In this document: in pieces, positions 26,882-34,712 of the stretch
Numbering within the stretch: position 1 is the first letter of the stretch
Layout of the letters: each line of letters opens with the position of its first letter
Source of the DNA: an uncultured Chlorobiaceae bacterium
GTDB taxonomy: Bacteria > Bacteroidota > Chlorobiia > Chlorobiales > Chlorobiaceae
DNA length: 36,502 bases
Assembly (NCBI GenBank): GCA_903851385.1
Contig: CAINOC010000019.1
Coordinates: 1-36,502 of the forward strand
Direction: 5' to 3'
Notes under the pieces: generated by a model
Database searches by the model: none
What the model was told of the DNA's origin: nothing
Seen by the model: the letters and a program-made list of their open reading frames with translations, nothing else
Translations under genes and position numbers: made by a program

Positions 26882-26906
26882 ACCCGAACAAGAATGAAAC
26901 GACAAT

Positions 26907-26940
26907 AAAAAAGCGGATGGCCCAAACCATCCGCTTTTTT
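26907..26940. terminator. Bidirectional rho-independent terminator
   Basis: A 14-bp perfect stem, AAAAAAGCGGATGG / CCATCCGCTTTTTT, with a 6-base loop. It gives a GC stem followed by a T run on either strand, and so ends both the ferredoxin message (plus) and the Dabb-protein message (minus). Confidence 0.93.
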
Positions 26941-26982
26941 ATTTCTTATAATCTCTGCACCTTATTGCCGGGCCAATCCAGC

Positions 26983-27285
26983 TCACACCTCGTAATCAAC
27001 AAGCCTGCGCTCCCTGGTCGCTTCACCGATAAAGGGAATCAATGCCTTGTGTTCGGGATGTTCCTGATAGGCTTTAAGAGCCTCCCTGTCTACGAATTCG
27101 CTATATAACACGACATTTCCTGAGCTTTCTGTCCTGCTGAAATCAATGCCTACCTCGATAGCTATCAGTCCTGGGATTCTCCCCCGCAGACCTTCAAGCA
27201 TCTCCTTGATAAGATTTGCATTGGTTGCCATGTCGTTTCCATGTGCATTGTCTTTAAGACGCCACAGTACAATATGCTTGACCAT
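26983..27285 (-). CDS. Dabb (stress-responsive A/B barrel) domain protein
   Basis: 100 residues forming a single Dabb domain: MVKHIVLWRLKDNA at the start, LRGRIPGLIAIEVGIDFSR in the middle, then DREALKAYQEHPEHKALIPF with the conserved YxxHPxH phrase. Such small dimeric ferredoxin-like barrels have diverse or unknown functions. It lies 54 bp after the D,D-carboxypeptidase gene, probably co-transcribed, and ends at the shared bidirectional terminator. Confidence 0.9.
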   Translation of the reverse strand: MVKHIVLWRLKDNAHGNDMATNANLIKEMLEGLRGRIPGLIAIEVGIDFSRTESSGNVVLYSEFVDREALKAYQEHPEHKALIPFIGEATRERRLVDYEV

Positions 27286-27339
27286 TACCCTCTCATTAAA
27301 TTTAATAAAAGTGAAAACAGGGGAGAATCGGAAAGCCGA

Positions 27340-28653
27340 CTACGCTACGATATAAAGTTGGTCAGCAGTATGTAGAGTGAATGGCTTATATGAAAGGTTT
27401 ACTCTTTTTTTGTTTTTTCTGACCTGTTTCGAAGAAATAAGGTCATGCTTCTTCGTCTTTCTGCCTGATTTCACATTGACAAGTGCACCTCTCTTTGCTT
27501 TATGGCTCTGCTTTGCAAGAGCCAGAGCATTGTGCTTTGGCTTTCTGTGAGACTTTGACAACGCTATGGCATTGTTTTTCGACCTCAGAGCAGCCTTCGA
27601 CAAATGATAGACTCTTTTGCCAGACCTTATCCGCTCATTGACAAATAAAACCCTGGCACGACCTGAGTCGCCTTTTGAAAGCGAAAAAATTGATGCCGGA
27701 TCAGGATGGGTACCTAAAAAAGCCATGTCAAACATGTTCGCCGCAACATGCCATCGGTCTGTTCTGGCGTTAAGCATCACGAGAAGAACATCCTTGTTGT
27801 TTTTGATGGCCCTGGCGATAAGGCAGCAACCTGCTTTCGTGGTAAAACCGGTTTTAATGCCGACAGCATAAGGGTATTTATCAAGAAGCTTATTGTGCGT
27901 TTTAAGCGAGTAAACCTTCTGGGTTGTCTGCTCTGTAAAAACAGCTTTTTCAAGGCGGGCTATATCGTTGAAAACCGGGTTTTTTACCGCGTATTCAGTA
28001 AGGCGCAACAGGTCGCCGGCTGTAGATGTATTACCAGCATAGATACCTTTATCAAAACCAGCAGGATTGGTAAATTTGGAATTTTTCATTCCTATCATTT
28101 TTGCCTTGGCGTTCATGGCTGACACAAAAGCATCAACGTTGCCGGAAAGATAGATTGCGATAGCAAATGCTGCATCGTTGCTTGAATTGACCATGGCTGC
28201 CTTAACCAAATCAATAAGCTTGATTTTTTCACCAGGTTTGAATCCAGCTATCGAGGGCTCAACCATCGTTGCTTCTTTGGTAATAAGCACATCATGATCC
28301 AGCCTGCCACTTTCAATCGCCATGGTACAGGTCAGTATCTTGGTCAGGCTTGCCGGAGAAACCGGTCTGTCAATATCTTTTTCCATCAGGACTGTCGAAG
28401 AGCCTATCTCCTTGAGGATAAATGAGTTTATTGGAACCTGTGAGTGCAATGAATCTTCTGCTGTCTGGGCATGCAATGATAGTGGCGACAGTATCACTGA
28501 CGCAAAGAGAAACGTTACCAGAAATTTAAAGATTGGCAGAGCTTCGGGAATGAGTTTCCTCCTGTTCTGGATAGCCTTGTTCCGCTGGCGGTACATCGCG
28601 AATGTCAGGATTTTTTTTGGCATTGGTCTTGGGGTGCTGTTCTTTATGTTCAA
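27340..28653 (-). CDS. D-alanyl-D-alanine carboxypeptidase (peptidase S11) with long basic tail
   Basis: 437 residues from a TTG start; ATGs at 28623 and 28596 are possible alternatives and none has a clear ribosome site. A basic N-terminus precedes a membrane/signal segment (residues 41-62, ending LSLHAQ). The penicillin-binding fold has all three motifs: S102-L-T-K105, S157-S-N159 and K267-T-G269. It trims the terminal D-Ala of peptidoglycan stem peptides in the periplasm. The usual C-terminal beta domain is absent; instead residues 350-420 are Lys/Arg/Ser/Ala-rich, imperfectly repeated (ALALAKQSHKAKRGALVNVK). This tail may bind the wall or anionic polymers. Confidence 0.9.
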   Translation of the reverse strand: MNIKNSTPRPMPKKILTFAMYRQRNKAIQNRRKLIPEALPIFKFLVTFLFASVILSPLSLHAQTAEDSLHSQVPINSFILKEIGSSTVLMEKDIDRPVSPASLTKILTCTMAIESGRLDHDVLITKEATMVEPSIAGFKPGEKIKLIDLVKAAMVNSSNDAAFAIAIYLSGNVDAFVSAMNAKAKMIGMKNSKFTNPAGFDKGIYAGNTSTAGDLLRLTEYAVKNPVFNDIARLEKAVFTEQTTQKVYSLKTHNKLLDKYPYAVGIKTGFTTKAGCCLIARAIKNNKDVLLVMLNARTDRWHVAANMFDMAFLGTHPDPASIFSLSKGDSGRARVLFVNERIRSGKRVYHLSKAALRSKNNAIALSKSHRKPKHNALALAKQSHKAKRGALVNVKSGRKTKKHDLISSKQVRKNKKRVNLSYKPFTLHTADQLYIVA

Positions 28654-28747
28654 TTGAGAGGAAAACTAAACTTTTCTAGCACTCGGCAAAGTAACCTGAA
28701 GGTAGAAAAGAGATCAATTCATCTTTTTTTTAAACAAAAAATGACGT

Positions 28748-28990
28748 TCACTTTTTGAGTGCAGAAGACGGGCTACTTGTTCCTTGACCGGCAACTACAC
28801 CTGAATACAACTCAATGTTAGAAACCATCGATTGATAGTGACTTACATCAAGCAACACTACCGTACTTTTGCCATGCTGCGTGAGCACGAGAGGTCGTCC
28901 GGTTTTTTTGACCTGTTTGACCAACGAGGCCGTGTTGGCTCGAAATTCTGACAACGGCCTTATATCTTCTTCAAGGTTGATACTACCCAT
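28748..28990 (-). CDS. Orphan Phd/YefM-type antitoxin
   Basis: 80 residues. The Phd/YefM DNA-binding N-terminus is clear: IRPLSEFRANTASLVKQVKK, then TGRPLVLTQHGKSTVVLLDV. These proteins neutralise RelE/Doc-type toxins with their C-terminus and repress their own promoter with the N-terminus. No toxin frame follows in the 94 bp before the next gene end, and the C-terminal tail (SGVVAGQGTSSPSSALKK) is short and low-complexity, so toxin binding may be lost. Three TGTAC sites lie upstream of its start. Confidence 0.85.
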   Translation of the reverse strand: MGSINLEEDIRPLSEFRANTASLVKQVKKTGRPLVLTQHGKSTVVLLDVSHYQSMVSNIELYSGVVAGQGTSSPSSALKK

Positions 28991-29004
28991 ATAATAACAA
29001 AATA

Positions 29005-29034
29005 TTGTACTGTTTTATGTACGGTTTATTGTAC
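29005..29034 (-). promoter_or_regulatory. Three phased TGTAC sites, candidate YefM operator
   Basis: TTGTAC (29005-29010), ATGTAC (29017-29022) and TTGTAC (29029-29034) occur at exact 12-bp steps, 15-45 bp upstream of the antitoxin start. E. coli YefM recognises a TGTACA core in its own operator, so these are likely autoregulatory sites overlapping the promoter. Confidence 0.55.
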
Positions 29035-29092
29035 TTAATCTTACCATTAAAAACAAATTTGAAGCCAAGCTGCCAACATTCTTTAACACTCA

Positions 29093-30205
29093 CTATTCAG
29101 AAAGACTTCCAGCCTCAGATATTTTAGGCTTCGGGGTTTGAAGTTGCGAAGCATCCATTTGCTTTATTTGCTGGACCAGCTTTACCGTATTGGTGACCAG
29201 ATCAACGACTGAACGCTTAACATAGCGGTTCTTAAAAAAACGAGTGTAATTGTTTTCCATATCCTCAGCTATCCAGCCTCTGCTCCAGCCGAGATAGTTG
29301 AAGGGTGGAAACGTAAAACCAAGATCAGCAAAAAATGAGTTGAGCTGTCCTGCAACCCCCTGAACGTTATCCTGACCACCGGTTATAATCAACGATACCG
29401 CTTTGTTTTTTATAAGCACCTTATCATTAATAGTGATCTGATTCTGAACAGTATTGAGCCGTTCTGCCATTTTGTAATACAGCGACGATGCATTTCCCCA
29501 TCTGATTGGGGTTGCAAGGATAACGGCGTCTGCCCACAACACCATGGAACGGTATATTTCATTCATACCGTCATTTTCATCCATTTCAGATATGGAACAT
29601 GGCCACGTGCAAGCTTTCTCATGACGACTGTAGTAACCTTCACAATGACGAAAGTTCAACTCACGAAGTTTGATAATTTTTGTTTGAGCGCCAAATTTTG
29701 AGGCCGCTATATCAAGAGCGTTTTGCAATGCAGTCTCTGAGGTTGAAGGCCTTGGAAGATCGCGATTCATATTTGTAGTAGAAATTCCAAGGACATTGAG
29801 CGAGGTCGCTGTGGTTTGATAGTTGAGACTCCTCAAGTCGGCCAGGGGATCAGAGCCGTGTTCAGCCCTGAAAGCATCTTTCACCGGTTTTTCAGACACG
29901 CAAATCATGCCATCCTGGACAATGACATCGTAGAGTGCCTGTCGGTCCTTGTAGCCATTTGGAGCTTTACCGGTTTTGAGGTTGTACTGCCATCCATGCC
30001 AAGGGCAGGCAACATAACGCTCCTCGGCATCAAGTATCTGGATGAAGCCCTCCCCAAGATCTCCCCCTTTGTGGATACAGGCATGGTCAAGCGCAGATAT
30101 AATACCTTCGTAATGAAACAGCGCAATCGTTTTGTCGCCCTGTTTTACTGATTTATGAGTGTTTTCCGGAAGGTCAGAGAGGGGAATAAGAGGTATGTAT
30201 TGCAT
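29093..30205 (-). CDS. Rieske [2Fe-2S] domain fused to NADPH-dependent FMN reductase/flavodoxin-like domain
   Basis: 370 residues, cytoplasmic. Residues 1-105 are a Rieske ferredoxin domain with C43-I-H45 and C67-P-W-H70 ligands. Residues 130-310 follow the NADPH-dependent FMN reductase fold: LNVLGISTTNMNRDLPRPS for the FMN phosphate loop, VLWADAVILATPIRWGNASS, and SLIITGGQDNVQG. Between them is a Cys-containing loop (HCEGYYSRHEKACTWPC) at the position where iron-sulfur flavoproteins have extra cysteines. The fusion implies electron transfer between a [2Fe-2S] cluster and flavin; the acceptor is unknown. It lies 12 bp after the LysE-type exporter gene, in one operon. Confidence 0.85.
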   Translation of the reverse strand: MQYIPLIPLSDLPENTHKSVKQGDKTIALFHYEGIISALDHACIHKGGDLGEGFIQILDAEERYVACPWHGWQYNLKTGKAPNGYKDRQALYDVIVQDGMICVSEKPVKDAFRAEHGSDPLADLRSLNYQTTATSLNVLGISTTNMNRDLPRPSTSETALQNALDIAASKFGAQTKIIKLRELNFRHCEGYYSRHEKACTWPCSISEMDENDGMNEIYRSMVLWADAVILATPIRWGNASSLYYKMAERLNTVQNQITINDKVLIKNKAVSLIITGGQDNVQGVAGQLNSFFADLGFTFPPFNYLGWSRGWIAEDMENNYTRFFKNRYVKRSVVDLVTNTVKLVQQIKQMDASQLQTPKPKISEAGSLSE

Positions 30206-30217
30206 GATTATATTTTT

Positions 30218-30844
30218 TTAGCGTTCAGATAGTGCCAGTTTCAAGGCAAGCCCGACAAACACCGCAGCAGCTGTCCTGTTGACAACTTTCTGCGCAATCG
30301 GAGAGTTGCTGAACTTCTCCCCCACTCCTCCTGCGACGAAGCTGATGAAACCAAAAACGAAAATGGTTGCCATAATAAAAATGCCTCCAAGCTGAAAAAA
30401 CTGAAGCATCATCGAACCTCGCCGCGGATCGGCAAACTGCGGAAGAAAAGCCATGAAAAAGAGAGATACCTTAGGATTCGTGAGATTCATGATAATTCCC
30501 CGTTGATAGAGATTGCCCTTGGAAAAAACCTGACACTCTTCCTTTTTCGCGGTTGCAACACCGGCCCTGAACGCTTGCCATGCGATATAAAGAAGATAGG
30601 CTGCACCTGTAAGTTTCAGGATGGTGAATGCAAGTGTCGAAGCACGGATGATGGCGGCAAGACCAAATGCAACGGCAACAGTATGACCAATGAGTCCTGT
30701 GGCAAGACCAAGGGTTACAAACAAACCTGCCATACGACCGTTTCGGGCTGACTGCGCTATAACGAAAAGGTTATCGGGACCGGGAGAGAGCGCAAGAATG
30801 ACTGATGTGGTAAAAAATGCCAGAAGAACGTTATGGTCGATCAT
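30218..30844 (-). CDS. LysE/RhtB-family amino-acid exporter
   Basis: 208 residues with six predicted membrane segments. Family signatures: the first helix ending in LALSPGPDNLFVIAQSARNG, then GLFVTLGLATGLIGHTVAVAFG, LKLTGAAYLLYIAWQAFRAG and GIIMNLTNPKVSLFFMAFLPQF. These proteins export amino acids or similar small cationic or neutral metabolites with the proton gradient; the substrate is unknown. First gene of a two-gene unit with the Rieske-flavoprotein. Confidence 0.92.
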   Translation of the reverse strand: MIDHNVLLAFFTTSVILALSPGPDNLFVIAQSARNGRMAGLFVTLGLATGLIGHTVAVAFGLAAIIRASTLAFTILKLTGAAYLLYIAWQAFRAGVATAKKEECQVFSKGNLYQRGIIMNLTNPKVSLFFMAFLPQFADPRRGSMMLQFFQLGGIFIMATIFVFGFISFVAGGVGEKFSNSPIAQKVVNRTAAAVFVGLALKLALSER

Positions 30845-30922
30845 GAAAGCATTTTATTTCTGTTACGATGAGAAAGGAAAGTACAATAAGTTTGTTGTTG
30901 TGAATGCTTCCTGGTACAAAAA

Positions 30923-30975
30923 AAAAGGCGCACTTCCCAGCCGGGATAGATCCCGACTTTGAAAGCACGCCTTTT
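30923..30975 (-). terminator. Terminator of the cytochrome-porin gene, with nested hairpin
   Basis: Outer arms AAAAGGCG (30923-30930) and CGCCTTTT (30968-30975) are complementary. Between them lies a second perfect hairpin, CGGGAT-AG-ATCCCG. On the minus strand it is followed by a run of nine T, about 50 bp after the stop of the cytochrome-porin gene. A branched, longer-than-usual terminator. Confidence 0.7.
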
Positions 30976-31019
30976 CCACACAACACACAACCAAAAAAGA
31001 ACATCAACAACGGAAAACG

Positions 31020-32402
31020 TTAAAAGCCAACCTGGGTATAGAGGGATATTGAGTTTGCAGCTTGATCAAAGGCTGAAGTATTGTATGCGTCGGTTGAAAA
31101 TGCTCCAGCCTCTTTAGTTACAGCAACATACTCTATACCAAACTTGACGTTCGGTCTCAGCAATGCACCAATACCAGGAATAACCTTGTTGATCTTTCCG
31201 TTAAGATCATCCTTCAGATGCTCATAACGAACGAGTGCAAAAAGCCATGGATAAACCCAGTAATCCGCTTCGAGAGAGAGTGCGTTTCGCTTGCCATAAT
31301 TCAAACCATCATATGGTGTTGCAGGTACACTAGCATCAGCACCTCCTGATCCTCCATTGATGACCTCATTAAAGCGGGCATACTGTGCAACAGCCCGAAC
31401 AGGGCCATAATTGATCCGAACATCTCCAGAGTAAGCCGTTTTAGTCAATCCTGCAAAGGAATCTGCAGAGCCTGTATTCGCACCTTGACCGGAATTGACA
31501 TAATCAACGCCGAAAGTAATAGAGTTATCCATTCCTATAGCCTGAACGCCGTAGGAGCCGCCTACCCCACTCATCAAACCGTTGCCACCAATCTTGCAGG
31601 TCGCCCTGATAAATTTAGTATCTCCTATATTGCCCTCAACGTTCCCGTAACCAGGAGAACCAAACTGAGAATTTCTGCCGATTCCTGCGAGGAGCGAATA
31701 TCCGCCTTCTGTTCCGGTATTTCCGGCTACTCTCAATTCAACACCTTTGTTTGGATTCGGAAGGCTTGCGACATACCCATTCAGATCGGTGCCTGCATGG
31801 GTTGAAATCAAGTCAAACTGCTCAGGGAAACCAATATCTCCCCATGCAATACCGAGCCCGGGTTTGAACGTCCAGAGCAACTGCAAGCGCCCAAGAGCTG
31901 TATTATCAGGTGCAACGGCGAAGTCACCGATATAGCTCAACTGCTTTGTTATAGTTCCGGAGAAAAACACATCAAGTTCCGACTCAACTGTCGCATCCTT
32001 GTACTTTCCGGTAGTCGGGTTCTTTGTCATCGAAGCACCACTCTTTGCAAGGAAACCAAGAGAGGGCATATTGGGAATGTCGGAAGGCCAGATGGCATCA
32101 GGGAAGACATCTTTATAGGCGTCCTGACCGAGCTTGATTGGTTCTTCCTTGACCATATCTTCATCGGTGCCGTCAGGGAAACGGTATCCATTATTGCGAA
32201 AAGCTTCGCCAAAACCGTTTCGGGCAGGAAAAGCTATGTGGCAGGTTGAGCACGCTGTGTGGTATTTACGAGCGAATACAGGCAAGGCAAAACTCTCCTG
32301 AGCCGATAAAACAATAAGAGATACTGTACTACAGATGAGAAAAATAAAACTCCACCTGTTTTTCTTTCTGATGACCGAACACGGTCCGGCTTTCTTTGTC
32401 AT
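31020..32402 (-). CDS. Outer-membrane monohaem cytochrome c-porin fusion (Cyc2-like)
   Basis: 460 residues. Signal peptide to about residue 39 (ends SFALPVFARK). One haem c site, C51-S-T-C54-H55, lies in the phrase FARKYHTACSTCHIAFP, followed by NGFGEAFRNNGYRFPDG. This N-terminus matches the Cyc2-type fused cytochrome-porins, in which a small cytochrome plugs a beta-barrel. The remaining 370 residues are beta-rich with alternating aromatics and glycines and end in Phe (YTQVGF), as expected for a 14-18-strand barrel. Cyc2 proteins oxidise Fe(II) at the cell surface; related groups have unknown donors. A good GGAGAGAG ribosome site precedes the ATG. Monocistronic with its own terminator. Confidence 0.8.
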   Translation of the reverse strand: MTKKAGPCSVIRKKNRWSFIFLICSTVSLIVLSAQESFALPVFARKYHTACSTCHIAFPARNGFGEAFRNNGYRFPDGTDEDMVKEEPIKLGQDAYKDVFPDAIWPSDIPNMPSLGFLAKSGASMTKNPTTGKYKDATVESELDVFFSGTITKQLSYIGDFAVAPDNTALGRLQLLWTFKPGLGIAWGDIGFPEQFDLISTHAGTDLNGYVASLPNPNKGVELRVAGNTGTEGGYSLLAGIGRNSQFGSPGYGNVEGNIGDTKFIRATCKIGGNGLMSGVGGSYGVQAIGMDNSITFGVDYVNSGQGANTGSADSFAGLTKTAYSGDVRINYGPVRAVAQYARFNEVINGGSGGADASVPATPYDGLNYGKRNALSLEADYWVYPWLFALVRYEHLKDDLNGKINKVIPGIGALLRPNVKFGIEYVAVTKEAGAFSTDAYNTSAFDQAANSISLYTQVGF

Positions 32403-33011
32403 ACTCTCTCCGTTTATTTGATTGATCTAATAATTGCATACTTCAAAAAAGCTATGCTCCCTATGAAAAGAACAATGCCTCTGCGGGCTAGAAAAACCGA
32501 CCCTTTGTAAAGAGCGTATAAGGCACCTTACTATATATCTGAAAATATTATCGGTAATGACCAGGAACCTGCGCAAGAAAAGCCGTAACGGAATATTACT
32601 AGACGAAAATCGTTACATGAATTTTAGTATCGGGAATACACACGAAAGAAGAAAATACGTTTATGGCTTATGACTGCATATCACAAAAAAGCAGCAATCA
32701 TAGATAAAACGCATCATTCTCTAAGGTCAATCGCTTGAAAATTACGTATCTAACACAGATAAACGTAATAAATGAATGAGAGGAATTATGGAAAAATCAA
32801 AGTCGCTGTTAACTAATAAAGAACAATCTTCGTAAAATAGGCCCAGAGATTTTACTCAGCATTACGTATAACTTTATTCCATTAACAAGAACTTAACATT
32901 TGTAAAGATATGCAGCAAATTATTTTTTAAGTTTTTTTTAAGAATAGCAAAGGAAAATAGAACCAATAGGTCTTATAAGACTTATAGGGCCATAAGATCA
33001 CAGCGTATTAC
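32403..33011. other. 609-bp gene-free region upstream of the cytochrome-porin
   Basis: AT-rich, no long frame on either strand. It should carry the cytochrome-porin promoter. The only coding-like spot is a 15-codon frame at 32788-32835 (start MEKSKSLL) behind a good AGAGGAATT ribosome site, too short to call. Its right end contains the TATAGG-type repeat (32961-33000). Confidence 0.45.
32961..33000. repeat. TATAGG-rich short repeat, copy 3
   Basis: AATAGGTCTTATAAGACTTATAGGGCCATAAG, split here as AATAGGTCTTATAAG and ACTTATAGGGCCATAAG. It lies 12 bp beyond the stop of the minus-strand gene at 33012. Same units as the copies at 12161, 14464 and 36343. Confidence 0.6.
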
Positions 33012-33485
33012 TTAAGGTTTTTGAGGTGGCTTTTGCTGAGGCTTTGGCAGGGATGAAAGTTTTCCGCCATAATGACCTAGAAGCGTCACAACAGGAAGCA
33101 TGGAAAAAAGAAAGGCAAGATACAACCAGTGCTCAATACCCTGACGGCTCATCACGTCCGGAATGCCCAACCTGATGCCGACAGAAGAAATACATAACAC
33201 AAAGAGGATGCCTGAAAGTCTTAGTTTTTTAATAAAAATGGGGGCTTTTGCTCCTCGGTATTTTATTTTCCAGTCGTATACGCCTGAAAAAAAAGAGGCG
33301 GGAATAGCCAGAAGGACAATGACAATAAGATGTTCAACGGTATGTTCGAAATAGGTACTTCCTGTTGAAAGGGTCAACAAAAGGTAGAGGACGGCAACCG
33401 GAATCAGTCCATTACTGAAATGAGCAGCGATAGCGTGAAACAGAAATGACTTTTTCATATCCTTGAACAATCCTGGACCTGCCAT
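33012..33485 (-). CDS. Four-helix membrane protein, DUF2231-like
   Basis: 157 residues with four predicted membrane helices and a Pro/Gln/Lys tail. Histidines lie at helix ends: FHAIAAHFSNGLIPVAVL near the start, FEHTVEHLIVI in helix 2 and LLGHYGGKLSS at the end; the phrase SGVYDWKIKYRG follows helix 2. This layout fits the DUF2231 group of small inner-membrane proteins, some of which are thought to bind haem. No function can be given. The gene stands alone, diverging from the pigment operon. Confidence 0.6.
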   Translation of the reverse strand: MAGPGLFKDMKKSFLFHAIAAHFSNGLIPVAVLYLLLTLSTGSTYFEHTVEHLIVIVLLAIPASFFSGVYDWKIKYRGAKAPIFIKKLRLSGILFVLCISSVGIRLGIPDVMSRQGIEHWLYLAFLFSMLPVVTLLGHYGGKLSSLPKPQQKPPQKP

Positions 33486-33707
33486 GGAATATATCTCCTA
33501 TTTTAATGATTAATTTAAAACAGAATAACAAAAGCACTGATTATTAAGTTGAGCAATTCAGGCTGTTTTTAGAGTTTAAAAAAAATCTTAAGGATATTTC
33601 AGGATATTAAACATAAAGTTGGCGGTTTTACGTTACTCTGGTTCCTTTCTTTAGTTTTACATGTTATTTTCATACCGGCAATATTTCTCCAACATAAGTC
33701 AGTAAGG

Positions 33708-34712
33708 GTGAGTGATTTTCATTCCATTAAAGATTCTGAACGATTGAAACAGCCTCTTAACGATGAGTTCAAAACTCCATTAAGTGTCAGGAAGCTGGTG
33801 GATGCCAGAAGCATGCCTGCCGAGAATATTTCCAGGCTTGCTCTCATTATACGGTTTCTAAAGCCGGTTACGTGGATTCCCGTCATGTGGAGCTTTCTCT
33901 GTGGTGCTGTGGCAAGCGGTGCTTTTGGATGGAATGAGATTTTCGGCATAAAATTCGTACTCGGAATGCTGCTGACAGGACCTCTGGCAAGCGGTACCTG
34001 CCAGATGCTTAACGACTATTTTGACCGTGATCTCGATGAAATCAATGAGCCTAACCGCCCGATACCAGGTGGAGCTATGTCGCTACAAAACGCAACAATA
34101 CTTATTGCCATCTGGTCGGTGCTTTCGGTCATCACCGGATATCTGATTAATCCTCTTATCGGTTTATATGTGGTCATCGGCATTATTAATGCACACCTGT
34201 ACAGCGCCAATCCAATAAAGCTGAAAAAACGACTCTGGGCTGGGAATATCATTGTTGCCATTTCATACCTTATCATACCCTGGATAGCTGGAGAAATAGC
34301 TTACAGCCAAACTTTTACCCTTTCATCGCTTCAGCCATCACTTATTGTTGCGGGCCTTTTTACTCTTTCGAGTACAGGCACCATGACCATCAACGATTTT
34401 AAATCAATTGAAGGTGACCGGCAAAACGGCATCAGGACACTACCGGTAGCTTTCGGAGAAACTAATGCTGCACTGATCGCAGCGGTGCTGATCAATAGCG
34501 GGCAGCTTCTTGCCTCCGGCTACATGTTCATCATCGGTCAGACCATCTATGGAATCATTGTTGGTTTGCTGATCATCCCTCAGTTTATTCTGCAGTTTTC
34601 CCTCATCCGCTCACCAAGCACCATGGATGTGCGCTATAACGCCATTGCGCAAAACTTTCTTGTAGCCGCCATGCTGCTCTGTGCATTTGCCATTAAAGCT
34701 GCCAGACCATGA
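33708..34712 (+). CDS. (Bacterio)chlorophyll synthase, UbiA prenyltransferase family (BchG/ChlG/BchK class)
   Basis: 334 residues from a GTG start. After a 45-residue polar N-terminus come about eight to nine membrane helices. The class-specific phrases are RFLKPVTWIPVMWSFLCGAV, the prenyl-PP/Mg site NDYFDRDLDEINEPNRPIPGG and the second Asp site TINDFKSIEGDRQNGIRTLPV, as in chlorophyll and bacteriochlorophyll synthases. It esterifies (bacterio)chlorophyllide with a C15 or C20 prenyl alcohol at the membrane. Green sulfur bacteria carry separate enzymes for BChl a, Chl a and BChl c/d/e; I cannot say which this is. First gene of a four-gene run; its stop overlaps the glycosyltransferase start by 4 bp. 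Confidence 0.88.
   Translation: MSDFHSIKDSERLKQPLNDEFKTPLSVRKLVDARSMPAENISRLALIIRFLKPVTWIPVMWSFLCGAVASGAFGWNEIFGIKFVLGMLLTGPLASGTCQMLNDYFDRDLDEINEPNRPIPGGAMSLQNATILIAIWSVLSVITGYLINPLIGLYVVIGIINAHLYSANPIKLKKRLWAGNIIVAISYLIIPWIAGEIAYSQTFTLSSLQPSLIVAGLFTLSSTGTMTINDFKSIEGDRQNGIRTLPVAFGETNAALIAAVLINSGQLLASGYMFIIGQTIYGIIVGLLIIPQFILQFSLIRSPSTMDVRYNAIAQNFLVAAMLLCAFAIKAARP

Noticed and set aside
32788-32835. 15-codon frame with a strong ribosome site in the gap upstream of the cytochrome-porin
   Set aside because: Far too short to separate from chance; no leader-peptide feature or downstream attenuator seen.
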